A stretch of DNA of 64,000 bases, taken from positions 62,001 through 126,000 of the forward strand of contig CAVQIP010000033.1 of the NCBI GenBank assembly GCA_963712565.1, given 5' to 3'. Shown here in pieces: positions 51,159-59,373 of the stretch. Both the position numbers and the translations under genes were made by a program. Source of the DNA: VAZQ01 sp963712565 (GTDB lineage Bacteria; Pseudomonadota; Alphaproteobacteria; Rhizobiales; Xanthobacteraceae). The first letter of the stretch is position 1. Every line of letters starts with the position of its first letter. The notes beneath the pieces are model-generated. The model made no database searches. It was not told the DNA's origin and saw only the letters and a program-made list of their open reading frames with translations.

Positions 51159-51463
51159 GTGGCCATCCTACGCTCGCAATCCGCAACCGGTCTTGGCGGT
51201 CCGGCAAAACGCAAGCCCCGGCGACGATACCAGGGCTTCGTTGTGCCTACGCGAGTTGGGGGACGAGCGCGCGACACTGTCAGACAGCTAGGCAATGAAC
51301 CGCCTTAAACAAGACAGTGCCCATGACATACTGCTGATCGCGACGGCTTGGCCGATCCCGTACACCTGCCGAGGATTTCTCCTCGCGCCGAGGCGCAGGG
51401 AAACGGCGGAACATTCCGCCGCGGGCAGGGCGTTACAGTGCCAGGCGGCCGACTGCGGCAGCG
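51159..51463. other. Gap with two hairpins
   Basis: No gene is supported. CGAGGA-TTTC-TCCTCG (51370-51385) and the perfect palindrome CGGCGGAA-CA-TTCCGCCG (51404-51421) lie at its right end, downstream of the gene at 51464-51703. Confidence 0.5.
51404..51421 (-). terminator. Perfect 8-bp hairpin downstream of the 79-residue gene
   Basis: CGGCGGAA, loop CA, TTCCGCCG, about 43 bases beyond the minus-strand stop; GTTTCCC follows on that strand. A likely transcription end. Confidence 0.5.
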
Positions 51464-51703
51464 CTAACTGGCGGCCTGCACGGCGAGTACCCGCCACTGA
51501 CTCGCCAGCTCTTCGTACTGCCGTTTGATAAGATCGGGGTACTGCTGTTTGATAAGATCGGGGCAACGGTTGGCGAACTCCTGGCATTCAGCTGCCTGGG
51601 CGCGGTATTCCTCGGATCGCAATTGCCCCGCCGTCAGCAGAGCCGCCACGACGACACCGACATTCTTGCGCTGCGCAGCGAGAGCAGGGATAAGCGTTTT
51701 CAT
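51464..51703 (-). CDS. Small exported or membrane-tethered helical protein (79 residues) with tandem repeat
   Basis: MKTLIPALAAQRKNVGVVVA is a signal-like start. RSEEYRAQAAECQEFANRCP leads to the repeat PDLIKQQY-PDLIKRQY and then EELASQWRVLAVQAAS. The frame YRAQAAEC...EELAxQWRxLA is one I recall from many short Bradyrhizobium proteins, where the repeat unit occurs once. ATG at 51703 has AGAGGA eight bases upstream. Confidence 0.7.
   Translation of the reverse strand: MKTLIPALAAQRKNVGVVVAALLTAGQLRSEEYRAQAAECQEFANRCPDLIKQQYPDLIKRQYEELASQWRVLAVQAAS
51516..51563. repeat. 24-bp tandem duplication inside the 79-residue gene
   Basis: TACTGCCGTTTGATAAGATC with GGGG (51516-51539) is followed directly by the same 24 bases with one change (51540-51563). 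It adds eight residues in frame. Confidence 0.85.
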
Positions 51704-51804
51704 GTTACAAATCCTCTATAATAAATACTATCTCTAAGACTGGACCACGGCCGGAGCGGCCAGTGCTTGCACCCAGTTAGATGTGCCCCAGACGTATCGG
51801 GCCG

Positions 51805-51820
51805 TGTGAGGAGGTTCACA
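51805..51820. promoter_or_regulatory. Perfect Crp-type operator TGTGA-N6-TCACA
   Basis: TGTGAGGAGGTTCACA. It lies about 100 bases upstream of the minus-strand gene at 51703 and 150 bases before the small membrane gene on the plus strand. The GGAGG in its centre could also be a ribosome site, but no start codon follows at a proper distance. Confidence 0.5.
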
Positions 51821-51872
51821 TTCCGTGCAATAATTTGATTGCAGCTGAATTGTATCGACTGAAGGCCCGCGT

Positions 51873-52150
51873 GCTCCTCGTCCGCGTGATCGACGCCAAC
51901 TCGCCGAGCAAAAATATAACTTGATTCCATCCTCGTAAATTCGTCCCCCAACCCCATGTGTATTGAGTGCCGTGATTGCCGGAGACCTACGAGGCGATCG
52001 TGACAAAGACTTCGTTCTTGCTGAACTCGTAAAGAAAACAGCATATTCTTCTCTGGCAGTTGCGGCATTTGTGTTTGTTTCGATGCTTTTGTTGACTGGC
52101 CTCCATCCTTGAAGGAATTCACGATCGCGGCTTTAAGCCTAAGTGCACCT
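51873..52150 (+). repeat. Duplicated module with small membrane gene, copy 2
   Basis: Matches 47606-47860 block by block: GCTCCTCGTC, AAAAATATAACTTGATT, ATCCTCGTAAATTCG, then the small membrane frame and TCGCGGCTTTAAGCC with GTGCACCT. The middle part before the gene is diverged. Confidence 0.6.
51972..52112 (+). pseudogene. Small membrane peptide, copy 3, with shifted start
   Basis: The C-terminal part, from VLAELVKKTAYSSLA to FVFVSMLLLTGLHP, matches the family closely. The GTG matching the start of copy 2 (in GATCGTGACAAAG) has lost one base, and its frame ends after ten codons. Reading from another GTG at 51972 gives a 46-residue protein with a different start and no clear ribosome site. 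Either it is decaying or it uses the new start. Confidence 0.55.
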
Positions 52151-52180
52151 GGATGGGAAGCCGGGCCCCGGGAGATGCTC

Positions 52181-52339
52181 GTGACCAACATCAACGATAA
52201 TCTGCCTCACAGCCGCCCGAATCGCGCAACGCTGATGATCGCTCTTGGGCTCATTCTCGGCGTCGCCGCTATTGTGTTTTGGCCGCAAATATCGGCCTTC
52301 GCCCATATTTCCCAGATCAGGAATGCTCTCGGGCTCTGA
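52181..52339 (+). CDS. Single-span membrane peptide (52 residues), hypothetical
   Basis: GTG at 52181 is six bases after GGAG; ATG at 52175 is too close to it. The peptide starts VTNINDNLPHSRPNRATLMI, has one membrane helix (LGLILGVAAIVFW) and ends SQIRNALGL. It follows copy 3 of the 37-residue family by about 70 bases. Confidence 0.6.
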   Translation: MTNINDNLPHSRPNRATLMIALGLILGVAAIVFWPQISAFAHISQIRNALGL

Positions 52340-52366
52340 CCGAGGCGGCAGCCACAGGAGCACGCA

Positions 52367-52591
52367 ATGCGCACGCATCGGTTTGGACGAAAACTCAAGC
52401 TTCCTTCGACGATCGCCATCAAACATCAGATCGGAATGCTGATGTCTGAAGATGCGGTCAGGAAGGCAGAGACAGAGACAGAGAACGAGCAAGAGCTGAA
52501 GCAATTCGCGGACAACTACGCGAAAAAACACGGCCGCTCGACGCTTAATTCCTCGCTGCCATTGTGCTTTGGGTCTGGCACCCCCACGTAA
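52367..52591 (+). CDS. Possible short gene (74 residues) running into repeat copy B
   Basis: MRTHRFGRKLKLPSTIAIKH, then a helical acidic part (EDAVRKAETETENEQELKQF). The last 15 residues are read from repeat copy B, so the original C-terminus may have been replaced by the repeat. No ribosome site is evident beyond GGAG at about 52351. Confidence 0.4.
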   Translation: MRTHRFGRKLKLPSTIAIKHQIGMLMSEDAVRKAETETENEQELKQFADNYAKKHGRSTLNSSLPLCFGSGTPT

Positions 52592-52738
52592 TCAGTTACA
52601 GGCAAGCAGTGGTTTGTCCGAGAGCTGCCCAAAAATCGGCGACGTACCGAAGTCTCCGTTTCCTCTACTGGCAGCGCTGGTGCCGTCGGCAGGCACAATA
52701 ACACTCAAGAAATAGAGCTGCGTTTGGCGCGGGTGCCA
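52559..52738 (-). repeat. Dispersed repeat, copy B (inverted)
   Basis: The reverse complement matches 49149-49325 in the same block order, including ATTGTGCCTGCCGACGGCAC and GGGCAGCTCTCGGACAA. Differences are scattered, so the copies are not a recent duplicate. Confidence 0.7.
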
Positions 52739-52810
52739 TGAGCATCCGCCACTTCGTACCTCCGCGCGCTGCTGGGCGGCGCGCGTCTTTCTCATCGAAA
52801 GGCAAAAGCC

Positions 52811-53188
52811 ATGCAAGTTCCTTCAAATCTGCAGGCTCACTCGTCGACCCGTCTTCTGCAAGGGATAGCCCTTGGGATAGCCTTTGGCGCCGCCGCGACG
52901 ATGCTTATCGGTTTTTACGGGGGCGGATGGACGCTCGCAAGCACTGCAAAGCAAATGGCGGAGAGCCGTGCCAACACTGCCGTCGTGGCCGTACTCGCAC
53001 CGATCTGCGTCGACAAGTTCCAACACCAAGCCGATGTGGCTGCGAAGTTGGCCGAGTTGCATAAGATCATGTTGTGGAATCAAGCCTCCTTCGTCGCAGC
53101 CCATGGTTGGGCAACGATGCCGGGGGCGGGCGAACCCAAAACTTTGGCCGTGGCTCGGGCTTGTGCGGAGATGCTCGGTAGGCTCTAG
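52811..53188 (+). CDS. Hypothetical membrane-associated protein, GFY-GGW family, copy 2
   Basis: 125 residues, the same length as the protein at 44603-44980. The shared run is LLQG, a membrane segment with AAATMLIGFYGGGW, STAKQMAESR, VVAVLAPICVDKF. The C-terminal half has diverged (GWATMPGAGEPKTLAVARAC). ATG at 52811 follows GAAAGGCAAAAGCC, a ribosome site like that of copy 1. Confidence 0.75.
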   Translation: MQVPSNLQAHSSTRLLQGIALGIAFGAAATMLIGFYGGGWTLASTAKQMAESRANTAVVAVLAPICVDKFQHQADVAAKLAELHKIMLWNQASFVAAHGWATMPGAGEPKTLAVARACAEMLGRL

Positions 53189-53376
53189 AGCGCATCCCGA
53201 TTGGGTCGGATCCTAGGCTCGTCGTTTTTGTGCATGTTCTATTCGGCAGTGACACCGACCCCGATCGCCAGCGCCGCCAACGTGCCGGTCACAGCTTTCC
53301 TCGACGACCCTCTCCAAGAACCAGCCACCACAGGCCAGACATCAGACGCGAATGCTTCTTCATTTCCGACATCCGA

Positions 53377-55848
53377 TTACCGACTCTCCACATGCGCGTG
53401 CGTCAGCTTCCCCGCCATCTCCGCGACCGCGCCGGCGAAAGGATGGAAGCTGAACCGCACCACGTGGCGCCCGCGTGGGCAGACCACGGCGCGAAAGATC
53501 ACATTGGCCTTGAGAATCTCGGTATCGGCGCCGTCGATGGTCGCACGCCACCACGGGTGCCAGACGTCGTTGAGCAGCAGGATGCCGCCCGCCGGCGCCT
53601 CGACCTCGACCGTCACCTCGGTGTTGGCGTAGCGCAGCAGGCGCGCGCTGCCGCCCTCCGCTGCGGCCGCGTCGGGGGGAAAGCTACCCGGCGCCTTCTT
53701 CAACAGCACGGTGCGGCGCGGATCGACGTCCGGCCACCCGTCCTGCAAGAGCTGTTCGAAATCGGCCGTCCGCCAGTCGGTCAGCAACATCACCCGCGGC
53801 AGCGCGCGCGGGTTTTCATACACATAGGCGTCCTTGGTGCGGGCGATGAAATCGAGATCGCCGGGCTTGAGTGAAGTATCGATCTGCTCCACCGGCACCC
53901 CGGTGGCGATGAATTGCACGCCGAGAAGATCGGCGAAGGCCGAACGGTAGGAGGGATAGAGCGCCGAGAAGTAACGCTGGCTGGGAATGGCGACCGTATC
54001 GCCGATATTGGTCGCGTCCTGAAAGGAGCGCAGCCGCAGCGGGTTGTGGCCGAACACGTGATCGAGGCCCTGCGCGAGCGAGAGGTTCGGCCAGTGATAG
54101 CCGATTCCGATCAGCTCGACGCGGTCGCGCCGGTCGGGCGCGGCGGCGGCCGCGAGCCGCGCCTTGAGCAGCTGCACCGTCTCGTCCTTGGTGTCGGCGC
54201 GCAGCGCGTCGAAGCGGTCGGGCGGCAGCGCAGTCGAGATATGCGGCGCGTTGTTCCAGGCGAGGTCGAGCGCCATGAACCCGGAGATCAAGCCCGCGGC
54301 AGCGACCGGCCAGCGCGCATCCACGCCGCGCGCCAGCAGAAGGACGACAATCGCCGCCGTCGTCAGCACGATCGCGGTGAGCACCGGAACCAGCGCCAAC
54401 CGGACGCCGACCACCGACTCGGCAAGCGCCAGCGCACCGGTGACCAGGGCGATCGGGCAGGCGATCTCGAGCGCGCGCTGCAGCCGCGTCGCTAGCGGCA
54501 CGGTGCCGCTGAGCCAGCGATGGACGACATAGCCGGCGATCACCGCGATCAGCGCCACCAACACGAAGGTCGCATCGGCCGGGCGGCGATAAAGCGCCAC
54601 CGCGGGCAGAATGTCGTACATCAGGTGGAAGGCGGGCGTATTGGCGCCGAGCGCATAGAGCAGCACGAGCGCCGCCGCGATCGTGAAGAACCGGATCTCC
54701 CGCGCCCAGGCGACGCCGCGGATGAGGCCGAACGACACGACAGCAACGATCGGCAGCGCGCCGGCATAAAGGAGGCCCATGTTCTGGGAGAGATAGAGCT
54801 CGGGCGAGGTCCAGGCGGCTTCCCAGCTCGGGCTTGGCGGCGCCCAATAGTCGATGTTCGGATCCATGGCGCCGTAGAGATCGGCAAAGACGAGTTGCAG
54901 CAGGTGGACGGGGTGCAGCGAGCCGGTTGTGGTGGAGGCGTACGCGATCTCGGGGCGGTTCGAGCGCGCCGCCAGCAGCGCGGTCATGATGATCGGCACG
55001 GCGGCGATGAGCGTAGCGCTCACCGCGGCGGCGCCGAGCGGCTTGATGCTCGCCTGCAGGCGAGCGCGCGGCTGCTCGCCTGCCACCCAATACGCCAGCA
55101 TGAATCCCGCGAGCACGTAGAGCGACAGCAATGCCACCTGATCTCGTCCAAGCGCGAGCAGCCCGACGAGCGCGCCGGCCGCCAGCCCCGCCCGCCATGA
55201 CGAGCGCTCGAGCGCGCGCGCCAAGAGCCAGAGCGCGAGCGGCAGATAGGCCAAGCTGATGACCTGGCTGGTATGCTGAATGCGCGCGCTGGCGGAGCCC
55301 CCGAGCGCGAACGCCATCGCCGCCACGAGCGCGCCGCCGGCGTGCCAGCCGCGATCGCGGAAGAACAGGATGATCCCGACGCCGCCGAGGAACAGATAGG
55401 CGAAGGTCACGACGTCGAAGGCGCGCAGGCCGACCGCGGGATCGAACGCGGCCAGCAGCACGTGCAACGGCGAGAACAGGAGCGACTGCGGATCGGAGAT
55501 CTGCGGCCAGCCGGCGAAGATATTGGGAGACCACCACGGCCATTCGCCGCGGGCGAACGACGCGGCGAGGAATTGCACCTGCGGAAAGAACTGCGATTTG
55601 GCGTCCCAGGGGATCGTCACCGCGCCGGAGAGCCACGGCCAAGCCGGCAGCAGGAAGGCGAGCGCAAAGATCGCCAGCGTGAGGGCGAGTGGAACGCGCG
55701 CCGCGTGGATGCCGGCGGCCGGCGAGAACCCGGTACCCGCGAGCCGAGACGTCAGCCGACCCTTGATTGGCGTCAGCGCCGGCTCGTGCGGCCAGCGCGA
55801 CGTGACCTCTCCCTCCGCGGGCATCGTCGGCTCGTTGCTTGCGCCCAT
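53377..55848 (-). CDS. Large polytopic membrane protein, YfhO-like
   Basis: 823 residues. The first part is a short basic cytoplasmic start followed by about fourteen membrane segments (to about residue 545), with the early loop TIPWDAKSQFFPQVQFLAAS and the motif GEWPWWSPNIFAGWPQISDP that are typical of YfhO/GT-C superfamily proteins. The last 270 residues form a soluble periplasmic beta-rich domain. YfhO proteins decorate wall or membrane polymers with sugars. ATG at 55848. The gene is divergent from the deacetylase gene. Confidence 0.75.
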   Translation of the reverse strand: MGASNEPTMPAEGEVTSRWPHEPALTPIKGRLTSRLAGTGFSPAAGIHAARVPLALTLAIFALAFLLPAWPWLSGAVTIPWDAKSQFFPQVQFLAASFARGEWPWWSPNIFAGWPQISDPQSLLFSPLHVLLAAFDPAVGLRAFDVVTFAYLFLGGVGIILFFRDRGWHAGGALVAAMAFALGGSASARIQHTSQVISLAYLPLALWLLARALERSSWRAGLAAGALVGLLALGRDQVALLSLYVLAGFMLAYWVAGEQPRARLQASIKPLGAAAVSATLIAAVPIIMTALLAARSNRPEIAYASTTTGSLHPVHLLQLVFADLYGAMDPNIDYWAPPSPSWEAAWTSPELYLSQNMGLLYAGALPIVAVVSFGLIRGVAWAREIRFFTIAAALVLLYALGANTPAFHLMYDILPAVALYRRPADATFVLVALIAVIAGYVVHRWLSGTVPLATRLQRALEIACPIALVTGALALAESVVGVRLALVPVLTAIVLTTAAIVVLLLARGVDARWPVAAAGLISGFMALDLAWNNAPHISTALPPDRFDALRADTKDETVQLLKARLAAAAAPDRRDRVELIGIGYHWPNLSLAQGLDHVFGHNPLRLRSFQDATNIGDTVAIPSQRYFSALYPSYRSAFADLLGVQFIATGVPVEQIDTSLKPGDLDFIARTKDAYVYENPRALPRVMLLTDWRTADFEQLLQDGWPDVDPRRTVLLKKAPGSFPPDAAAAEGGSARLLRYANTEVTVEVEAPAGGILLLNDVWHPWWRATIDGADTEILKANVIFRAVVCPRGRHVVRFSFHPFAGAVAEMAGKLTHAHVESR

Positions 55849-55968
55849 TCCCTATTCCGCCTCCCGCAGCATCGGCGTTGAGCAAAGATATCGTGTCGCG
55901 ACGCGCCCGCGGTCCGCGACGATGTCGCACCGGAGCGCATAGGGTCTCCGCGGTGGATCAAGGCGCGG

Positions 55969-55999
55969 CCGAGCCCTATCATGCGACCGAGCCCTATCA
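55969..55999. repeat. Direct repeat CGAGCCCTATCAT in the divergent promoter region
   Basis: CGAGCCCTATCAT occurs at 55969-55981 and 55987-55999, an 18-base period, between the divergent genes at 55848 and 56031. It could be two half-sites of a regulator. Confidence 0.35.
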
Positions 56000-56030
56000 T
56001 AGCGAGAGAACGGGGTGGAGCGCCCAACCC

Positions 56031-56954
56031 ATGACGACACCGACCCCCATGTTGCCGCGCGAACGCTGCGACTATTCGGCAATCGTCGACCGGCCGCCGC
56101 TCAAACTGCCGGGCGATGCGCGCGTCGCGTTCTGGACCATCGTCAACTACGAGGTCTGGGACATCGGGCGGCCGATGGCGCGCCAAGTGCTGCCGGCGCC
56201 GACCGGCGTGCCGCTGCTTCCGGACGTGCCGAATTGGAGCTGGCACGAATACGGCATGCGGGTCGGCGCCTGGCGCTTCTTCGAGCTGTACGAGCGGCTC
56301 GGGATCAGGCCCACGCTCGCCATCAACGCGCGCACCTGCGAGGACTACGCGCGCGTCGCCGCGGAAGCCAAGCGCCTGGGCTGGGAATTCATGGGTCACG
56401 CCTACGATCAGCTGCCGATCCACAAGGTCGACGACCAGGCGGCGATGATCAACCGTTCCATGGACATCCTCGAGCGCTTCACCGGCACGCGCCCGGTCGG
56501 CTGGCTGGGACCGGGCCTGACGCAGACATTGGAGACGCCGGAGCTGCTGGTGGATGCCGGCGTCAAATACATCGGCGACTGGGTCTATGACGACGAGCCG
56601 ACCGTGATCCGCACCGCCAAGGGGCCGCTCGTCACCCTGCCCTATACGGTCGAGATCAACGACATCGCCATGATGATCGTCCAGCACCACGAGAGCGACT
56701 ATCTCGCCCGGCGGGCGATCGACCAGTTCGACCGGCTGTATGCCGAGGGAAAGCGTCGCGCCAAGATCATGGCGCTCGCGATTCACCCCTACATCAGCGG
56801 CCAGCCGCACCGCATCAAATATCTCGAAGCGATCTACGATCATGCGCGCCGCTTCGAGGGCGTGCTGCACTGGAACGGCGCCGAAATTCTCGATTGGTAT
56901 CTGGCCGCCGCGGGCGGAACGAAGGGCCGAGCGAAGACCGGAGCCCCGGCCTGA
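56031..56954 (+). CDS. Polysaccharide deacetylase/PuuE-allantoinase-like hydrolase
   Basis: A 307-residue NodB-fold protein. RVAFWTIVNYEVWDIGRPMA, GAWRFFELYERLGIRPTLAI and GWEFMGHAYDQLPIHKVDDQ cover the barrel and the region that replaces the usual HxxxH metal motif (here GHAYDQ). GVKYIGDWVYDDEPTVIRT and IMALAIHPYISGQPHR carry the last catalytic elements. The subgroup includes PuuE allantoinase and other amide hydrolases, so a nitrogen compound is a fair guess. ATG at 56031. Confidence 0.8.
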   Translation: MTTPTPMLPRERCDYSAIVDRPPLKLPGDARVAFWTIVNYEVWDIGRPMARQVLPAPTGVPLLPDVPNWSWHEYGMRVGAWRFFELYERLGIRPTLAINARTCEDYARVAAEAKRLGWEFMGHAYDQLPIHKVDDQAAMINRSMDILERFTGTRPVGWLGPGLTQTLETPELLVDAGVKYIGDWVYDDEPTVIRTAKGPLVTLPYTVEINDIAMMIVQHHESDYLARRAIDQFDRLYAEGKRRAKIMALAIHPYISGQPHRIKYLEAIYDHARRFEGVLHWNGAEILDWYLAAAGGTKGRAKTGAPA

Positions 56955-57225
56955 GACCGCTACGTCGGGTCGTGGCGCCGATTTGATCGCGGCCAATCAC
57001 CTCGCTGTCATTCGGCTCGCTTCGAGCAGGCTATCGGGCCGAGTTGCAACGCGTCCCCCTCCGCAAGGCGCTTTAGATGCAATCGCGCCGGCGGCCGGGA
57101 CGGTTGTCCCAGAACCGGCGTCGAGGGGCAGTGCAATTCGCATTCATGCCGGGACATCCACATCAAGACGTGCCGTTGCGCAACCGGCACAATGGAGCCA
57201 CCTTCGGACCCGTGGGAGGCAAGCC

Positions 57226-58218
57226 ATGCGTTGTCGGAAAAGCCAGTCCTTCGCTGCCTGGCTGTTCACCGCCGCAGCAATCCTCGCCGCTTTGCCCCTC
57301 GGGCTACACGCACACTCCGACTATCCCACCCGGACCATCAAATTCGTCGTGCCGCTCGCGGCCGGCGCAACGGCCGATATCGTGCCCCGAATCGTGGCCG
57401 ACAAGCTTGCGCAGCGCTGGGGCCAGCCGGTCATCATCGAAAACCGGCCCGGAGCCGGTCATACGATCGGAGCAGACGCCGTGGCGAAAGCGGAGCCGGA
57501 TGGCCACACGCTGCTGGTCACGCCGCAAGGGCCCCTGGTTACGAGCCAGCTCCTATATCCGAAGCTTTCATACGACCCCGCCGCCTTCGTGCCGGTATCG
57601 ATCCTCACCACCGGCCATATCGTTCTGGTTGCGAATCCCAAGATTCCAGCTTCGACTCTGGGTGAATTGATTGCGTATGCGAAGGCAAATCCAGGCCGGC
57701 TCAGATACGCGTCTCCCGGGGCCGGAACGTCGCCGCACATGACCGGCGAGATGCTGAAGGCTCTGGCCGGAATCGAAACCACCCACGTTCCCTACCGCGG
57801 CCTGGCGCCGGCGCTCACGGATTTGTTGGCCGGCCACGTCGATATCATGTTCGACAATCTCGGAAACACGCTTCAGTACATCAACAGTGGCCAGCTTCGA
57901 GCGCTAAGCACCGCCAGCGCGACACGCGTCGCCGAATTGCCGGACGTTCCCGCCATCGCCGAAACCTATCCCGGTTTTCTATCCACCAGCTGGTTCGCCG
58001 TGGTGGCGCCGCCACGGACGCCGCCGGCAATCGCCGCCAAGCTATCGCAGACGATTGCCGAGGTCCTGCGCGAGCCTGAGGTCACGACGCGATTGCACGA
58101 TCTGTCCGTTACCGCGGTCGGCAGCACGCCCGAGGACACAGCCGTTTTCATTCAACGCGAAGCCACCCGGTGGCGGGACGCGATCGGCGCCACGGTCGAC
58201 AAGATCCATTCGCATTGA
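57226..58218 (+). CDS. TctC/Bug-family periplasmic solute receptor
   Basis: A 330-residue receptor. Signal peptide ends near LHAHS (about residue 31), then YPTRTIKFVVPLAAGATADI, VIIENRPGAGHTIGADAVAK and THVPYRGLAPALTDLLAGHV, all family landmarks. ATG at 57226 follows GGGAGGCAAGCC. No membrane partners are near. The O-methyltransferase gene starts within 15 bases of its stop, so they may form a unit. Confidence 0.88.
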   Translation: MRCRKSQSFAAWLFTAAAILAALPLGLHAHSDYPTRTIKFVVPLAAGATADIVPRIVADKLAQRWGQPVIIENRPGAGHTIGADAVAKAEPDGHTLLVTPQGPLVTSQLLYPKLSYDPAAFVPVSILTTGHIVLVANPKIPASTLGELIAYAKANPGRLRYASPGAGTSPHMTGEMLKALAGIETTHVPYRGLAPALTDLLAGHVDIMFDNLGNTLQYINSGQLRALSTASATRVAELPDVPAIAETYPGFLSTSWFAVVAPPRTPPAIAAKLSQTIAEVLREPEVTTRLHDLSVTAVGSTPEDTAVFIQREATRWRDAIGATVDKIHSH

Positions 58219-58232
58219 TCGCGGCGGCGCCC

Positions 58233-59267
58233 GTGCAAGCCGCGGAACGAAGCGCGCTCAAGCACGCTTGCGATCTCGTGGCCTTGATCAACGGCGGCGC
58301 AATGGCCCAGGCCATAGCCGTTGCAGCCGAATTCAAGATCGCGGACCACCTCCACGCCGGGCGAAAGCGAGCCGACGAGCTGGCGACATTGACCGGCTCG
58401 CACGCACCGGCATTACGCCGGCTGCTGCGCGCGCTGGTCAGTCTCGATCTGTGCCGCGAACGGGAGGACGGATCGTTCGAGTTGAGCGCGATGGGCGCGT
58501 TGCTGCGAAGCGATGCACCGAATTCGTTGCGCAACTGCATCCTTTGGTACGCCAGGTACATGGGGCCATTCTGGGACAATCTTCGCTACAGCGTGCAAAG
58601 CGGCGAGAGCGTGAGGAAGCTTTTGACCGGGACCAATGACTTCGGCCATCTCGATCGTGACGCCGAGGCGGCGTCCGTTTTCAATGGGGCGATGTCCGAA
58701 TTCACGAGATTGGTCGCAAACGAAGCGCTGCGGACCTACGATTTTTCCCGAATGCGGCGCGTCGTGGATGTGGGCGGCGGACACGGCGCGTTCATCGCGG
58801 CGCTGCTTCAGGCCAATCCGGACCTGCAAGGGGTGTTGTTTGATTTGCCCCATGCCATGCCCGGGGCGAAGGCGCTCCTGGCCGATGCCGGCGTGGCAGG
58901 GCGCTGTGAGCTCATGGCGGGCAGTTTTTTTGATCAGGTGCCGGCCGGCGCGGACGGCTATCTGCTGAAGGCCGTCATTCACGACTGGGACGACGAAAAG
59001 GGCGCCGACATTCTGCGCAACTGCCGCCAGGCTATGCCGGCGCACGCAAGGCTCGTCGTGGTAGAGCGGGTGCTGCCGGATCGGTTCCAACCGACCTCGC
59101 GACATCACGCGATCGCCCGGGCGGATTTGACCATGCTGATCGCGCTCGGCGGGCGGGAGCGAACCGCGGCGGAGTTTGCCCGGCTCTTTCACGCCTGCGG
59201 ATTCAGGCTGACAGGCGTGACGGCGACGGATCTGGAATTCAGCATTCTCGAGGGCATTCCGTGCTGA
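58233..59267 (+). CDS. SAM-dependent O-methyltransferase (family 2, acetylserotonin/hydroxyindole type)
   Basis: About 344 residues. The N-terminal dimerisation domain has ALINGGAMAQAIAVAAEFKI and a winged helix (PALRRLLRALVSLDL); the SAM-binding part has RRVVDVGGGHGAFIAALLQA, with the glycine loop, and KAVIHDWDDEKGADILRNC, the catalytic His region. Such enzymes methylate hydroxyls of small aromatic or polyketide products. The start is uncertain: GTG at 58233 follows the upstream stop; GTG at 58170 would overlap it by 49 bases. Confidence 0.82.
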   Translation: MQAAERSALKHACDLVALINGGAMAQAIAVAAEFKIADHLHAGRKRADELATLTGSHAPALRRLLRALVSLDLCREREDGSFELSAMGALLRSDAPNSLRNCILWYARYMGPFWDNLRYSVQSGESVRKLLTGTNDFGHLDRDAEAASVFNGAMSEFTRLVANEALRTYDFSRMRRVVDVGGGHGAFIAALLQANPDLQGVLFDLPHAMPGAKALLADAGVAGRCELMAGSFFDQVPAGADGYLLKAVIHDWDDEKGADILRNCRQAMPAHARLVVVERVLPDRFQPTSRHHAIARADLTMLIALGGRERTAAEFARLFHACGFRLTGVTATDLEFSILEGIPC

Positions 59268-59373
59268 GGCGCGAGTGGCTTGGGGTCGCTCGCCCGAGAG
59301 GCTTGGCTTCAACACTGCTCGCGGACGCCGGCGCGCCGCGCTAGAGTGGAGAGGACCGTTTCAATGGACGCGC

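Noticed and set aside
51821..51925. Possible short peptide after the GGAGG inside the second Crp-type site
   Set aside because: Only an ATT or a distant TTG could start it; the composition is plausible but not enough.
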